This document shows, piece after piece, positions 1 to 6,865 of a DNA stretch of 14,589 nucleotides. The stretch is from assembly GCA_016462305.1 (NCBI GenBank), contig JAEMTM010000040.1:1-14589 (forward strand), read 5' to 3'. Every line of letters begins with the position of its first letter. Within the stretch, counting starts at the first letter, position 1. The notes below the pieces were generated by a model that saw only the letters and a program-made list of their open reading frames with translations, made no database searches and had not been told where the DNA came from. A program made the position numbers and the translations under genes. The DNA is from Sphingomonadaceae bacterium (GTDB lineage Bacteria > Pseudomonadota > Alphaproteobacteria > Sphingomonadales > Sphingomonadaceae).

Positions 1-41
1 ACAAGGTCGGCGAACTCATGCCATGGACCCACGTGAGCTGA
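1..41 (+). pseudogene. Possible C-terminal tail of an IS66-family transposase
   Basis: The frame starting at base 3 reads KVGELMPWTHVS and then a TGA stop at 39-41. The pattern of a basic or hydrophobic lead-in followed by ELMPW resembles the extreme C-terminus of IS66-family TnpC transposases, which typically end in a DELLPW-type motif a few residues before the stop. Only about twelve codons are visible because the window begins here, so the match is short. It could be an intact gene whose body lies upstream, or a fragment like its neighbour. The IS3-type fragment begins within 30 bp of the stop. Confidence 0.33.
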
Positions 42-66
42 AAACACCGCTTACGCCGAAGGCGGC

Positions 67-212
67 ATCTTCCATTCTGATCGCGGCAGCCAATACTGTG
101 CCTATGAATATCAGAAGAAGCTGCAGGCCTAAGGCCTGCGACCATCGATGAGTGGCAAAGGCAACTGTTACGGCAACGCCACGGTCGAGACATTCTTTAA
201 AACGATCAAGCC
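67..212 (+). pseudogene. IS3-family transposase (OrfB) fragment with in-frame stop
   Basis: In the frame of base 73 the translation runs HSDRGSQYCAYEYQKKLQA, then a TAA stop at 130-132, then GLRPSMSGKGNCYGNA and VETFFKTIK. This is the catalytic core of the IS3-family integrase-type transposase: HSDRGSQY carries the second Asp of the DDE triad and the E of VETFF is the final Glu. Both the stop codon and the abrupt loss of homology on each side (only about 48 codons remain of a roughly 280-residue OrfB) show a dead remnant. At its 3' end it runs straight into a beta-galactosidase fragment on the opposite strand. Confidence 0.85.
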
Positions 213-216
213 AGTA

Positions 217-405
217 TCAATCGAACCGTCCCGTATCTGGTTCGATGCGACTCCACGCGAATTCGCCTATCCGCTCCCGCAAAATCCCGACTTCTACCAT
301 TCGTCGGGCATCCTCGGCCCATAGCGGTTCGGGCCAGTGTTCAGGGCAATAGCAGACGCCCAATTGCGTCGGGACTAAATGAGAGGTTTGTAGCTTTGAA
401 GGCAT
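217..405 (-). pseudogene. GH42 beta-galactosidase, N-terminal fragment
   Basis: The minus-strand reading begins MPSKLQTSHLVPTQLGVCYC and continues PEHWPEPLWAEDARRM, then RIGEFAWSRIEP and TGRFD. This is the start of the catalytic TIM barrel of glycoside hydrolase family 42 beta-galactosidases (consensus LGVCYYPEHWPE, then RIGEFAWSRLEP and GRFDW). After about 62 residues a TGA appears where family members have the Trp of GRFDW, exactly where the IS3 fragment begins, so more than 550 residues including the catalytic glutamates are missing. It cannot be functional. The ATG at 405 is chosen because homology starts shortly after it; upstream in-frame codons to 435 are not family-like. Confidence 0.85.
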
Positions 406-519
406 GATTAATCGACGATACTTTCTAATCCCCAACTCAGGCGCTTATTGACTGATCGAGTATTTGCGATCACGGAATGGCTTGCGTGCATAAGGTCGTG
501 CTGTTTAGGGTCTGAAGTC

Positions 520-1185
520 ATGTCTAAACTCGATCAAAAACCTAAGGCGAAATCACTTAAACGTGTCCGACTTGCTCCTTCTGAGCGGCAATCACTTATT
601 CTTGACCACACAGCCCAAATCATCGCTCGCGAAGGGGTATCGGCGTTGTCGATGGATCGCATCGGTCGCGAAGCAGGCATAAGCAAATCGCTGGTGTATA
701 ATTACTTTCCCAATATGACAGATTTGCTGAGGCAGTTGCTCCAGCGCGAATGGCGGCGTTTGCGGCGTCTCCAAGCCGAAGCGGCCGAAAAGGCCGAGAC
801 GTTTGAGGGATTGGTGCGGGCAGTGACCCATGTATATCTCAAATATATTGATGAACGCGGGATGCTAATCGAACGATTACAATCTGAACCTTCGGTTTCG
901 GCAATTCATGACCCCACTGAATTCAGCCGCGATCAGGCGGTTGGCTACCTTGCCGAGATTGTTACCGAGAACTTCGGCCTCCCTCCAGATATGGCAAGGG
1001 CCGCCACCGACATAAGTTTCGGCCTTCCCGCCGCCGCTGGCGCTTATCTTCAGCAACGCAAGCTCAGCCGCGACCAACTGGAAGATATGACGGTGACGAT
1101 GATCATGGGTACCTTCAATGAACTCATGCGGGAGCAGACCGCGCGGCTCCGGCCAATCCACCGAGGCGTTGCTGTCACCACTTGA
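520..1185 (+). CDS. TetR/AcrR-family transcriptional regulator
   Basis: A 221-residue cytoplasmic DNA-binding repressor-type protein. The N-terminal TetR DNA-binding domain is clear: helix 1 around ILDHTAQIIAREGVSALSM, the helix-turn-helix at about residues 44-63 (MDRIGREAGISKSLVYNYF), followed by a variable, mostly helical ligand-binding domain to the C-terminus. The ATG at 520 is preferred to a possible TTG at 448 because TetR homology begins about 20 residues after it and the 24 extra residues look non-coding. It ends 6 bp from the end of the convergent catabolic cluster and is the only regulator in the window, so it is the obvious candidate to control that cluster, although TetR genes more often lie divergent from their target. 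The ligand is unknown. Confidence 0.9.
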   Translation: MSKLDQKPKAKSLKRVRLAPSERQSLILDHTAQIIAREGVSALSMDRIGREAGISKSLVYNYFPNMTDLLRQLLQREWRRLRRLQAEAAEKAETFEGLVRAVTHVYLKYIDERGMLIERLQSEPSVSAIHDPTEFSRDQAVGYLAEIVTENFGLPPDMARAATDISFGLPAAAGAYLQQRKLSRDQLEDMTVTMIMGTFNELMREQTARLRPIHRGVAVTT

Positions 1186-1191
1186 CCTGAC

Positions 1192-1939
1192 TTATGCCAC
1201 ACCGCTGAGCAGTTCAGGCGCATTGACAGAAGGGGTCTGCGCAATCGAACATGGAGCTCGCAACAGATCGAACTCCGCCCGGATTGCATCAAGTGGTTCG
1301 CCGAGGCGCTGTTCGGATTTCACAAACTGGATGCTGCGAGCATTTCGGCCAAACGACCAGCCGTCAGTGATTGCGTCCATCGCTGGTTTGATCAGATGCG
1401 GATCGACCAGTGTCATGTGTCCGGTCACCACTGCGATCCACATCGCAGCATAGGGGTAATCCATCTGTGCTAGCTGGAAGGACTGTATCGCCAGCTCCCC
1501 TAAAGGAGTAGCGGGATAGCCGGTCAACACATGGTGCAAGTCATGGGTCTGGAAACCACGTAGAACCTGTAAGCCAAAGCTGGAGGCATTCGGGCAATCT
1601 TTCCGCTGCGCACCAATTCATCATGTCTGGCGTGATATCCGGCGGCAAGCTGTTCAACTAGGTGGTTGTCCACCATAAACGCGCGGTAGGCATGCCCAAA
1701 TGTCCCAGGTTCATAGCTGTCGAGGGATGAGAGCTTGAAATCCGGAGCGAGCCATCCTTCGCGGGCTAATGGCCCGTGGTCGGGATGATCTAGGATAGCT
1801 TCTTCATACTTGGCTATCGCGTCGGCGGGCGCAGTTTCCCACCATTCGTTGAATAGCCAGTCAATCCCGTGCGTGTAGAAATTGTCGATGCTTTTCAGAA
1901 ATTTTCTCCAAATGCGCGCTCAATCGGTGCAACCATCAT
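1192..1939 (-). pseudogene. COQ4-like protein gene with two frame changes
   Basis: The start is well defined: AAGGAG lies just upstream of ATG ATG at 1939/1936. The reading MMVAPIERAFGENF then hits TGA. Shifting by one base gives an open frame with LKSIDNFYTHGIDWLFNEWW and, later, EPGTFGHAYRAFMVDNHL. Near 1560-1620 coding moves to the third frame, with LRGFQTHDLHHVLTGYP and then LGELAIQSFQLAQ. HDLHH followed by 11 residues and Glu is the HDxxH(x11)E zinc motif of the COQ4 family, which acts in ubiquinone biosynthesis in eukaryotes and has bacterial homologues. The three segments sum to about 245 residues, a normal family length. The gene lies 15 bp after the SDR gene as the last cluster member. 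It is either a recent pseudogene or contains two base-calling errors; nothing besides the frame changes looks decayed. Confidence 0.78.
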
Positions 1940-1954
1940 AATCTCCTTCAGCAG

Positions 1955-2719
1955 TTACTTTGCTAATGTTCCGCCATCGACGGGTATCAATGCGCCGGTC
2001 ATGAATGCAGCGGCATCGCTTATCAGGAACGCCAGCACTTCAGCCACTTCTTCAGGCGTTCCATAGCGCGCCATTGGAATGCCCTGCACCAACTGCGGCC
2101 TCGCGGCTTCGGGGTCATTGGGCGACAGCCGCCGTTCGAGCTGGAACATCATTTCGGTTGCAGTTGGACTTGGGCAGATGGCCAGCACCCTCACTCCATG
2201 AGGGGCAAGTGCTATCGCAGCCGACTTAGTCATCCCGTTCACCGCATGTTTGCTAGCCGTGTAACCGAAAATGTTGCCGCTTCCGCCGAAGCTGGAAACC
2301 GAAGAGGTGTTTACGATCACTCCGCTGCGGTTTGCCAGCATATGCTCACCAACATGTTTCAGCCCAAGAAAAACGCCCTTGACGTTAACGGCGATAATTC
2401 GGTCAAATTCTTCTTCCGGATAGTTGATCGCATTAGCGATCGCTCCAGAAATGCCTGCATTGTTAAACAAGATGTCGATTTGAGGTCCAAGCGTTAAGGC
2501 TTGCCCGATTGCTGCCGTCCAGTCTGATGCATTGACCACGTCACCTCCAAAACTGGCGACATTTCCGGCGGCGAGCGCATCAGTAAAATCCGTATCTGGC
2601 CGATCGAAGGCCAGCACACTGGCGCCGCCGGCGCACAGCCGCTTGACAGCTGCCAGCCCAATTCCCCGGGCAGCCCCTGTAACGATGGCAACGCGGCCTG
2701 AAAGTGTTTGATCGGGCAT
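1955..2719 (-). CDS. SDR-family NAD(P)-dependent oxidoreductase
   Basis: A 254-residue classical short-chain dehydrogenase/reductase. Visible motifs are the nucleotide-binding TGAARGIG at residues 14-21, Asp39 at the end of beta-2 (suggesting NAD rather than NADP), NNAG at 86-89, catalytic Ser140 in NTSSVSS, and YTASK at 153-157 with Tyr153 and Lys157. The C-terminus ends in a typical GALIPVDGG. ATG at 2719 is preceded by AAAAGGA that lies inside the 3' end of the upstream hydrolase gene (5 bp gap), so translation is probably coupled. It likely oxidises a hydroxyl or reduces a carbonyl of a pathway intermediate; the substrate cannot be told from sequence. Confidence 0.94.
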   Translation of the reverse strand: MPDQTLSGRVAIVTGAARGIGLAAVKRLCAGGASVLAFDRPDTDFTDALAAGNVASFGGDVVNASDWTAAIGQALTLGPQIDILFNNAGISGAIANAINYPEEEFDRIIAVNVKGVFLGLKHVGEHMLANRSGVIVNTSSVSSFGGSGNIFGYTASKHAVNGMTKSAAIALAPHGVRVLAICPSPTATEMMFQLERRLSPNDPEAARPQLVQGIPMARYGTPEEVAEVLAFLISDAAAFMTGALIPVDGGTLAK

Positions 2720-2724
2720 AGGCT

Positions 2725-3669
2725 TTATTCCTTTTCAGCAATTTGCAGGGGATGATGCGACAGAAAGCCCATGATAATTTCAATGCAGCGAGTTGGCGCA
2801 TCACGATGGGGTACATGGCCTGCTTCGGCGATCCGCTCTACTCGGCAATCCGGCCAGAAGCCTGCAATTGCATCGGGCATCGCGGGAACGAACACTGCGT
2901 CGCGATCACCCCAAATTACTTGGACCGGTACGTTCGGAAGCTCTGAGGATGCGTTCGCACCAAGCGAAGGTGGAACCGTCGCATCGACCAGAGGCACATC
3001 GAACGGCGCTGCACGGTACCAAGCCAGCATCGCTTGCCAGACACCGGGCTGTGTCCAGGCTTGACGATAATCCGTCAAATCGTCATCGCTTAGCTGACCA
3101 CGCCGTCTTGGTTCCCCCAGGAATCGCTCGATCAGCGTATCGACATTTGACTCGTGGAAGATGGCATCGGCCTCGGATGAGCGCAGCATTGAAATATACT
3201 GCGAAGCCGCGCGCTGGGCCGGATCGTGCCAAATCATGTCCTGGAGCACTTGGGGCGGCGGGGCGTTCAGCGCGACAAGTCCCGCAACCCGTTCTGGCAC
3301 GTGGCGAGACAGTTCGTAAGCCAACACCCCGCCCCAGTCGTGACCGCACAGATAAACCTGATCCAATCCCAGAACGTCCAGCAGACCTATCAGATCGCCT
3401 ACCAGCAAATCTATGCGATAGTCCGCCACCGTTTCCGGTCGGCTAGACAGACCATAACCGCGCAGATCGGGCATGATCAGCCGGTACTGCGGGGCAAGGA
3501 GGCCGGCGAGCACGCGCCACGAACCTCCATGGTCAGGAAAACCGTGAAGCATCAGGATCGGATCGCCCGAACCTTGTTTCCGGACGTGGAGTTCAATTCC
3601 GTTCCCCACCGCGATCCGACCCGAGCGAAGCTCTGTATTGCCAGAAAAGAAGGAATCTGGTTTACTCAT
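2725..3669 (-). CDS. Alpha/beta hydrolase, epoxide hydrolase / haloacid dehalogenase type (Asp nucleophile)
   Basis: A 314-residue cytoplasmic alpha/beta-hydrolase. Numbered from ATG 3669: oxyanion motif HGFPD at 42-46, nucleophile elbow GHDWGG with Asp111, acid Asp257 in WGDRDAVF, and His285 in AGHVPH. An Asp nucleophile followed by Trp112, together with a cap-domain Tyr218 in AWYRA, is the signature of the epoxide hydrolase and fluoroacetate-dehalogenase branch rather than of serine esterases or C-C hydrolases. A GTG three bases upstream (3672) is an alternative start; GGAG is close to both. It lies 5-8 bp after the VOC gene and just before the SDR, so is operonic. Hydrolysis of an epoxide or a carbon-halogen bond is inferred from the family; which one is not decided by these residues. 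Confidence 0.9.
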   Translation of the reverse strand: MSKPDSFFSGNTELRSGRIAVGNGIELHVRKQGSGDPILMLHGFPDHGGSWRVLAGLLAPQYRLIMPDLRGYGLSSRPETVADYRIDLLVGDLIGLLDVLGLDQVYLCGHDWGGVLAYELSRHVPERVAGLVALNAPPPQVLQDMIWHDPAQRAASQYISMLRSSEADAIFHESNVDTLIERFLGEPRRRGQLSDDDLTDYRQAWTQPGVWQAMLAWYRAAPFDVPLVDATVPPSLGANASSELPNVPVQVIWGDRDAVFVPAMPDAIAGFWPDCRVERIAEAGHVPHRDAPTRCIEIIMGFLSHHPLQIAEKE

Positions 3670-3677
3670 CACTCCGC

Positions 3678-4637
3678 TCAGGCCGCGCTGCGAGCAGCAA
3701 TCCGGGCGGCATCAACCTGGCTGCCGTCTCCATCGGTGAGCATCTTCTCAACTGTCACCTCTGCACCTCGTCCAGGCTGCAGAACTTCGAAGATGTTACC
3801 ATCCAGATCCCGGCCGAAGAACACCTGCGCATTGCCGAAGTCGTGCGGCGGTCCATGCAGATCGATACCTTGTGCGATAAGCCGCTTATATTCTGAAGAT
3901 ATATCATCGCTTTCGAAGCATAGATGGTTCCAGCCAAGTGCAGCAGCGCTGCGTGGTTCCGCTGGCACGGTTTTGGGCGCTTCATACTGCCAGAATTCCA
4001 ATTCAGCATTAGTAAGGCGCGCCCAAGCCCCGTGGAACCTGACATCGTCGATGCCGGCGACCACATCGAACTTGGCATCGGGCCCAAAGCTTCCTCGGCG
4101 ATGCACATCAACGCCTGTCAGCATTGTATAGAAATCCGTCAAGCGATTGATGTCCGGTGTGACTAGGGCAGCATGTGCAAACCATGGTCGACATGTTCCT
4201 GCGGGGGCCCATGGCGTGCCTTCAAGCTCGATCAAATTGCCTTCGGGGTCGCGGATATAAACATAGCTGTTCCCGGTCCCCAACCCAGCCGGTCGCGCAT
4301 GTGCCGACGCGCCGGAAACCAAAAAGCTATCATAGAGCCCGTCAGAAATTTCTGATTGCAGGCAGATGTGCCTGATTCCCGCTGCATTGACGGCGCGATC
4401 TGGAGCGGCTGTATCGCACGTGGATTCAAACTCGAACAGTTCAAGGCAGCCCAGCGTCCCTCTCATGAACGCTGCGCGCGCCGATGCGTTATCGACTTGC
4501 AGCATCGCGCGATTGGCGGGACTGTCATCAACCTCGAAGCGGTAAAGTAGATCGAAAGACTGCGCTTGCCCATAGAATTTGATCGCAGCATCGAGGTCGA
4601 GAACCGAAAGCCCGACATGATGGACACCTTTGATCAT
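3678..4637 (-). CDS. Two-domain VOC-family protein (extradiol dioxygenase-like)
   Basis: A 319-residue protein made of two vicinal-oxygen-chelate modules. The N-terminal half has His7 in KGVHHVGL, Glu66 in LELFE, His90 in IRHICL and Glu137 in GNLIELEG. The C-terminal half repeats the pattern with His155 in FAHAAL, Glu214 in ELEFW, His238 in WNHLCFES and Glu284 in GNIFEVLQP. Type I extradiol dioxygenases share the length and two-module design but normally keep metal ligands only in the C-terminal module, so glyoxalase-like isomerase or other VOC chemistry is equally possible. The start ATG overlaps the stop of the MFS gene by 4 bp (ATGA), and GGAG lies just upstream, so translation is coupled. 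Confidence 0.85.
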   Translation of the reverse strand: MIKGVHHVGLSVLDLDAAIKFYGQAQSFDLLYRFEVDDSPANRAMLQVDNASARAAFMRGTLGCLELFEFESTCDTAAPDRAVNAAGIRHICLQSEISDGLYDSFLVSGASAHARPAGLGTGNSYVYIRDPEGNLIELEGTPWAPAGTCRPWFAHAALVTPDINRLTDFYTMLTGVDVHRRGSFGPDAKFDVVAGIDDVRFHGAWARLTNAELEFWQYEAPKTVPAEPRSAAALGWNHLCFESDDISSEYKRLIAQGIDLHGPPHDFGNAQVFFGRDLDGNIFEVLQPGRGAEVTVEKMLTDGDGSQVDAARIAARSAA

Positions 4638-6016
4638 TGCTCCGTTCCCTCGCTTGCTACTGCAGCCATTCGTGCGTCAATTTCGGCGCGGATGTCGCGG
4701 TGCCGCGCCTCGGTCAGGTTATAGTTCCATGCCATATAGGCGGCGATCAACACTAGAACCGCCGGAATAACACTATAGCTAATCGTTAAGGCTAGCAGCG
4801 GTTCTGCTCTGCTTTCACCAGCAGAAACATAGCCGACGCCGCCAAGAATGAGCAAAGGCAGACCTGAGCCCGCCGCATATCCCATTTTCTGAACCATCGC
4901 CGTCACCGCATAGAACAGACCCTGTTGGCGATCCAACGTGTCTGCGGTGTCGATATCGGCGGTATCGGCGATCATAGCGTGCGGCAGCATGAGCACAGCT
5001 CCATAGCATGCACCTTTCAGGACGAAGAGTGCGATAAAGACATATACCCCGCCTTTGGGTACAAAAAACATTAAAGCATTGGTTGCTGCGACAATAACGA
5101 GCGCCAAAGCAAGGGCTCGGTGTTTTTCGATCCGCTTTGCCAGCCATACCCAGCCCGGCACTACCAGCAGTGCTGCGACAAAGTAGAGAAAATAGACAAA
5201 GCCGATATTAGGTACGCCAACGACATCGCGCGCGAAAAACACAGTGATCGTTTGCCTGAACACTTCGCCAACGGTCGCAACAAGCACGAGCAGAGTTACG
5301 CGCAGAAACGCGCGGTTCGACGCCAGCATTTTTGCCGCTTTGGCTAGGCTGAATGGCGCTTTTCGAATTGGTGCAGCCGGTTCTGGCACACAGATGAATG
5401 CGAGTGCCGCGCAAATCGGTAACAATGAAATGATAACCACGCTCAAAGCCGACATAACATCGGCACTACTCATGCCGGGCTGCATTTGAACATAGGCCGG
5501 GATAAGGGTCGATGCGATCAGGCCGGTGATGCTGAAAGCTTGCGATACCGAGCTGATCCGCGTGCGAACATGATAGTCTTCCGATAGCTCCGCAGCCCAC
5601 GCATGATAGGGCAGCAGCAACATCGTATAGCCCAGGTAAACTAGCGCTACGGCTGCAAGAAAATAGGCAATGTCTACACCGGGCGAAGGCCTGAACAGCA
5701 GATAGACACCGGCCATCATGGTTATCGAACCAAAAATCAGCCACACGCGACGGCGACCAATTTTGGGTCGCCAGCGGTCAGAGATTATGCCGATAATCGG
5801 ATCGGTGATAAAGTCCGATAGCCGCGCCAAAATCAGCGAAATCCCAATTAGCTGCAGGCCCAGCTGCATCTGCCCCGAGTACAGCGGGGCCAAATATATT
5901 GCGATAGGCAGTCCGATCATGCCCAATGGCAGCTGCACCGATCCAAAGGCAGCGATGCGCCAGAAACCGATTGGTTGCTGAGTGCCATGCACTGCCGCGG
6001 TCACGCGATGGTCCAA
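4634..6016 (-). CDS. MFS transporter of the GPH (glycoside-pentoside-hexuronide:cation symporter) type
   Basis: An integral inner-membrane carrier of about 460 residues with roughly twelve hydrophobic segments. The family mark is DFITDPIIGIISDR followed by KIGRRRVW at about residues 68-93, the cytoplasmic loop 2-3 motif of GPH/MelB-like symporters. The protein ends MAAVASEGTEQ, with the stop overlapping the VOC start. The start is a problem: in this frame the only early choices are TTG at 6016 and nearby GTGs without a good ribosome-binding site, while a strong AAGGAG precedes an ATG at 6060 in another frame. See the separate entry on the frame change. It probably imports the pathway substrate or a breakdown product; the substrate is unknown. 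Confidence 0.87.
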   Translation of the reverse strand: MDHRVTAAVHGTQQPIGFWRIAAFGSVQLPLGMIGLPIAIYLAPLYSGQMQLGLQLIGISLILARLSDFITDPIIGIISDRWRPKIGRRRVWLIFGSITMMAGVYLLFRPSPGVDIAYFLAAVALVYLGYTMLLLPYHAWAAELSEDYHVRTRISSVSQAFSITGLIASTLIPAYVQMQPGMSSADVMSALSVVIISLLPICAALAFICVPEPAAPIRKAPFSLAKAAKMLASNRAFLRVTLLVLVATVGEVFRQTITVFFARDVVGVPNIGFVYFLYFVAALLVVPGWVWLAKRIEKHRALALALVIVAATNALMFFVPKGGVYVFIALFVLKGACYGAVLMLPHAMIADTADIDTADTLDRQQGLFYAVTAMVQKMGYAAGSGLPLLILGGVGYVSAGESRAEPLLALTISYSVIPAVLVLIAAYMAWNYNLTEARHRDIRAEIDARMAAVASEGTEQ

Positions 6017-6060
6017 ATCAAAAAAGTCTGATTTTCATTTCCATCGTGCGGGGCATTCAT
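6017..6060 (-). other. Likely true 5' end of the MFS gene, out of frame at an A6/T6 tract
   Basis: On the minus strand, AAAAAGGAGCAGAGCAAC leads into ATG at 6060. From this ATG the reading MNAPHDGNENQTF passes through the T6 tract (plus-strand A6, 6020-6025) and then stops at TGA within a few codons. Adding one T to the tract would give QTFFDLDHRVTAAVHGTQQP, joining smoothly to the open MFS frame. Good Shine-Dalgarno spacing and the sensible joined sequence suggest that this is the native start. The defect could be a homopolymer sequencing error, a recent phase-variation-like slippage mutation, or tolerated slippage during expression. Confidence 0.6.
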
Positions 6061-6094
6061 GTTGCTCTGCTCCTTTTTATCTTATTTTGTATGA

Positions 6095-6862
6095 TCACAT
6101 CGGAAAAATAGAGTGCCCGCCATCAAGGACTAAGGCTTGCCCAGTCATGAAATTGCTCTGTTGTGAGGCAAGGTACACTGCAATGCCCTCCATATCCTCC
6201 AACTTGCCAATCTTACCTGATGCTGATCGACGCCGACAGCCATCCTGAAACGATTTTGGGGTATTCAACGACAATTCGGTTTCGATGAAGCCCGGTAAAA
6301 TGGCGTTGACCTGAATGCCACTACGGCCAAGTTCTATTGCTAAAGATCGTACCAATCCAGTCACAGCCGACTTAGTCAGGCAGTAACCGGCTGCATTGGG
6401 AAGTCCTAACAACGCCGCAACGGAAGATGTTACGATAAGTTTACCCCCGGTATTTTGTTCATTCCAGTGCCGAGTTGCCAACTGGAAAGTGTCGATAACG
6501 CTCAGAATGTTGAGATCATTCGTCGTCAGCCAGTCTTCTCGGGTCAAGTCAGCAAAAGGACCGCGAACGCCAGAACCACCTGCATTGGCGAAACAGCTGT
6601 CAATTTTACCAAAAACATCGATTGTTTGGGCGAATGCCACCGATGACGAAACGGGATCTGTGACATCGGCAACAAAGCTGTGTGCCCGGCCGCCAATGGC
6701 TTCAATCTGGGCCACTGCTTCAGCATTTTTGGCTTTGTCCCGGCCCCAGATAGCCAATAGTGCACCGGCCTTGGTCAGTCCTTTTGCCATCGCCAAGCCC
6801 AAGCCACCGTTCCCGCCAGTGATTAGGGCAACATGGCCATCCAGATCAAATAAATTTCCCAT
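6095..6862 (-). CDS. SDR-family NAD(P)-dependent oxidoreductase (second copy, distinct subfamily)
   Basis: A 255-residue classical SDR. It has the cofactor motif TGGNGGLG at residues 15-22, WGRD with Arg41 after beta-2 (favouring NADPH), NAG at 93-95, catalytic Ser147 in VTSSVAA, and YCLTK at 160-164 with Tyr160 and Lys164. The C-terminus has the usual FMTGQALVLDGG. It is quite different from the SDR at 1955-2719 in cofactor loop and sequence, so the two probably act at different steps. The ATG at 6862 follows the stop of the exported hydrolase by 3 bp, and 34 bp separate its stop from the preferred MFS start. The substrate is unknown. Confidence 0.93.
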   Translation of the reverse strand: MGNLFDLDGHVALITGGNGGLGLAMAKGLTKAGALLAIWGRDKAKNAEAVAQIEAIGGRAHSFVADVTDPVSSSVAFAQTIDVFGKIDSCFANAGGSGVRGPFADLTREDWLTTNDLNILSVIDTFQLATRHWNEQNTGGKLIVTSSVAALLGLPNAAGYCLTKSAVTGLVRSLAIELGRSGIQVNAILPGFIETELSLNTPKSFQDGCRRRSASGKIGKLEDMEGIAVYLASQQSNFMTGQALVLDGGHSIFPM

Positions 6863-6865
6863 TTT

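Noticed and set aside
152..352. Plus-strand 66-codon open frame
   Set aside because: It crosses from the IS3 fragment into the antisense of the GH42 fragment in frames that match neither; it is an artefact of the junction.
592..1161. Minus-strand open frames opposite the TetR gene
   Set aside because: The plus-strand frame carries a clear TetR helix-turn-helix and the opposite frames have no motifs.
3226..4131. Plus-strand open frame of 301 codons
   Set aside because: It is antisense to the confidently assigned hydrolase and VOC genes, with a composition typical of a reverse-strand shadow.
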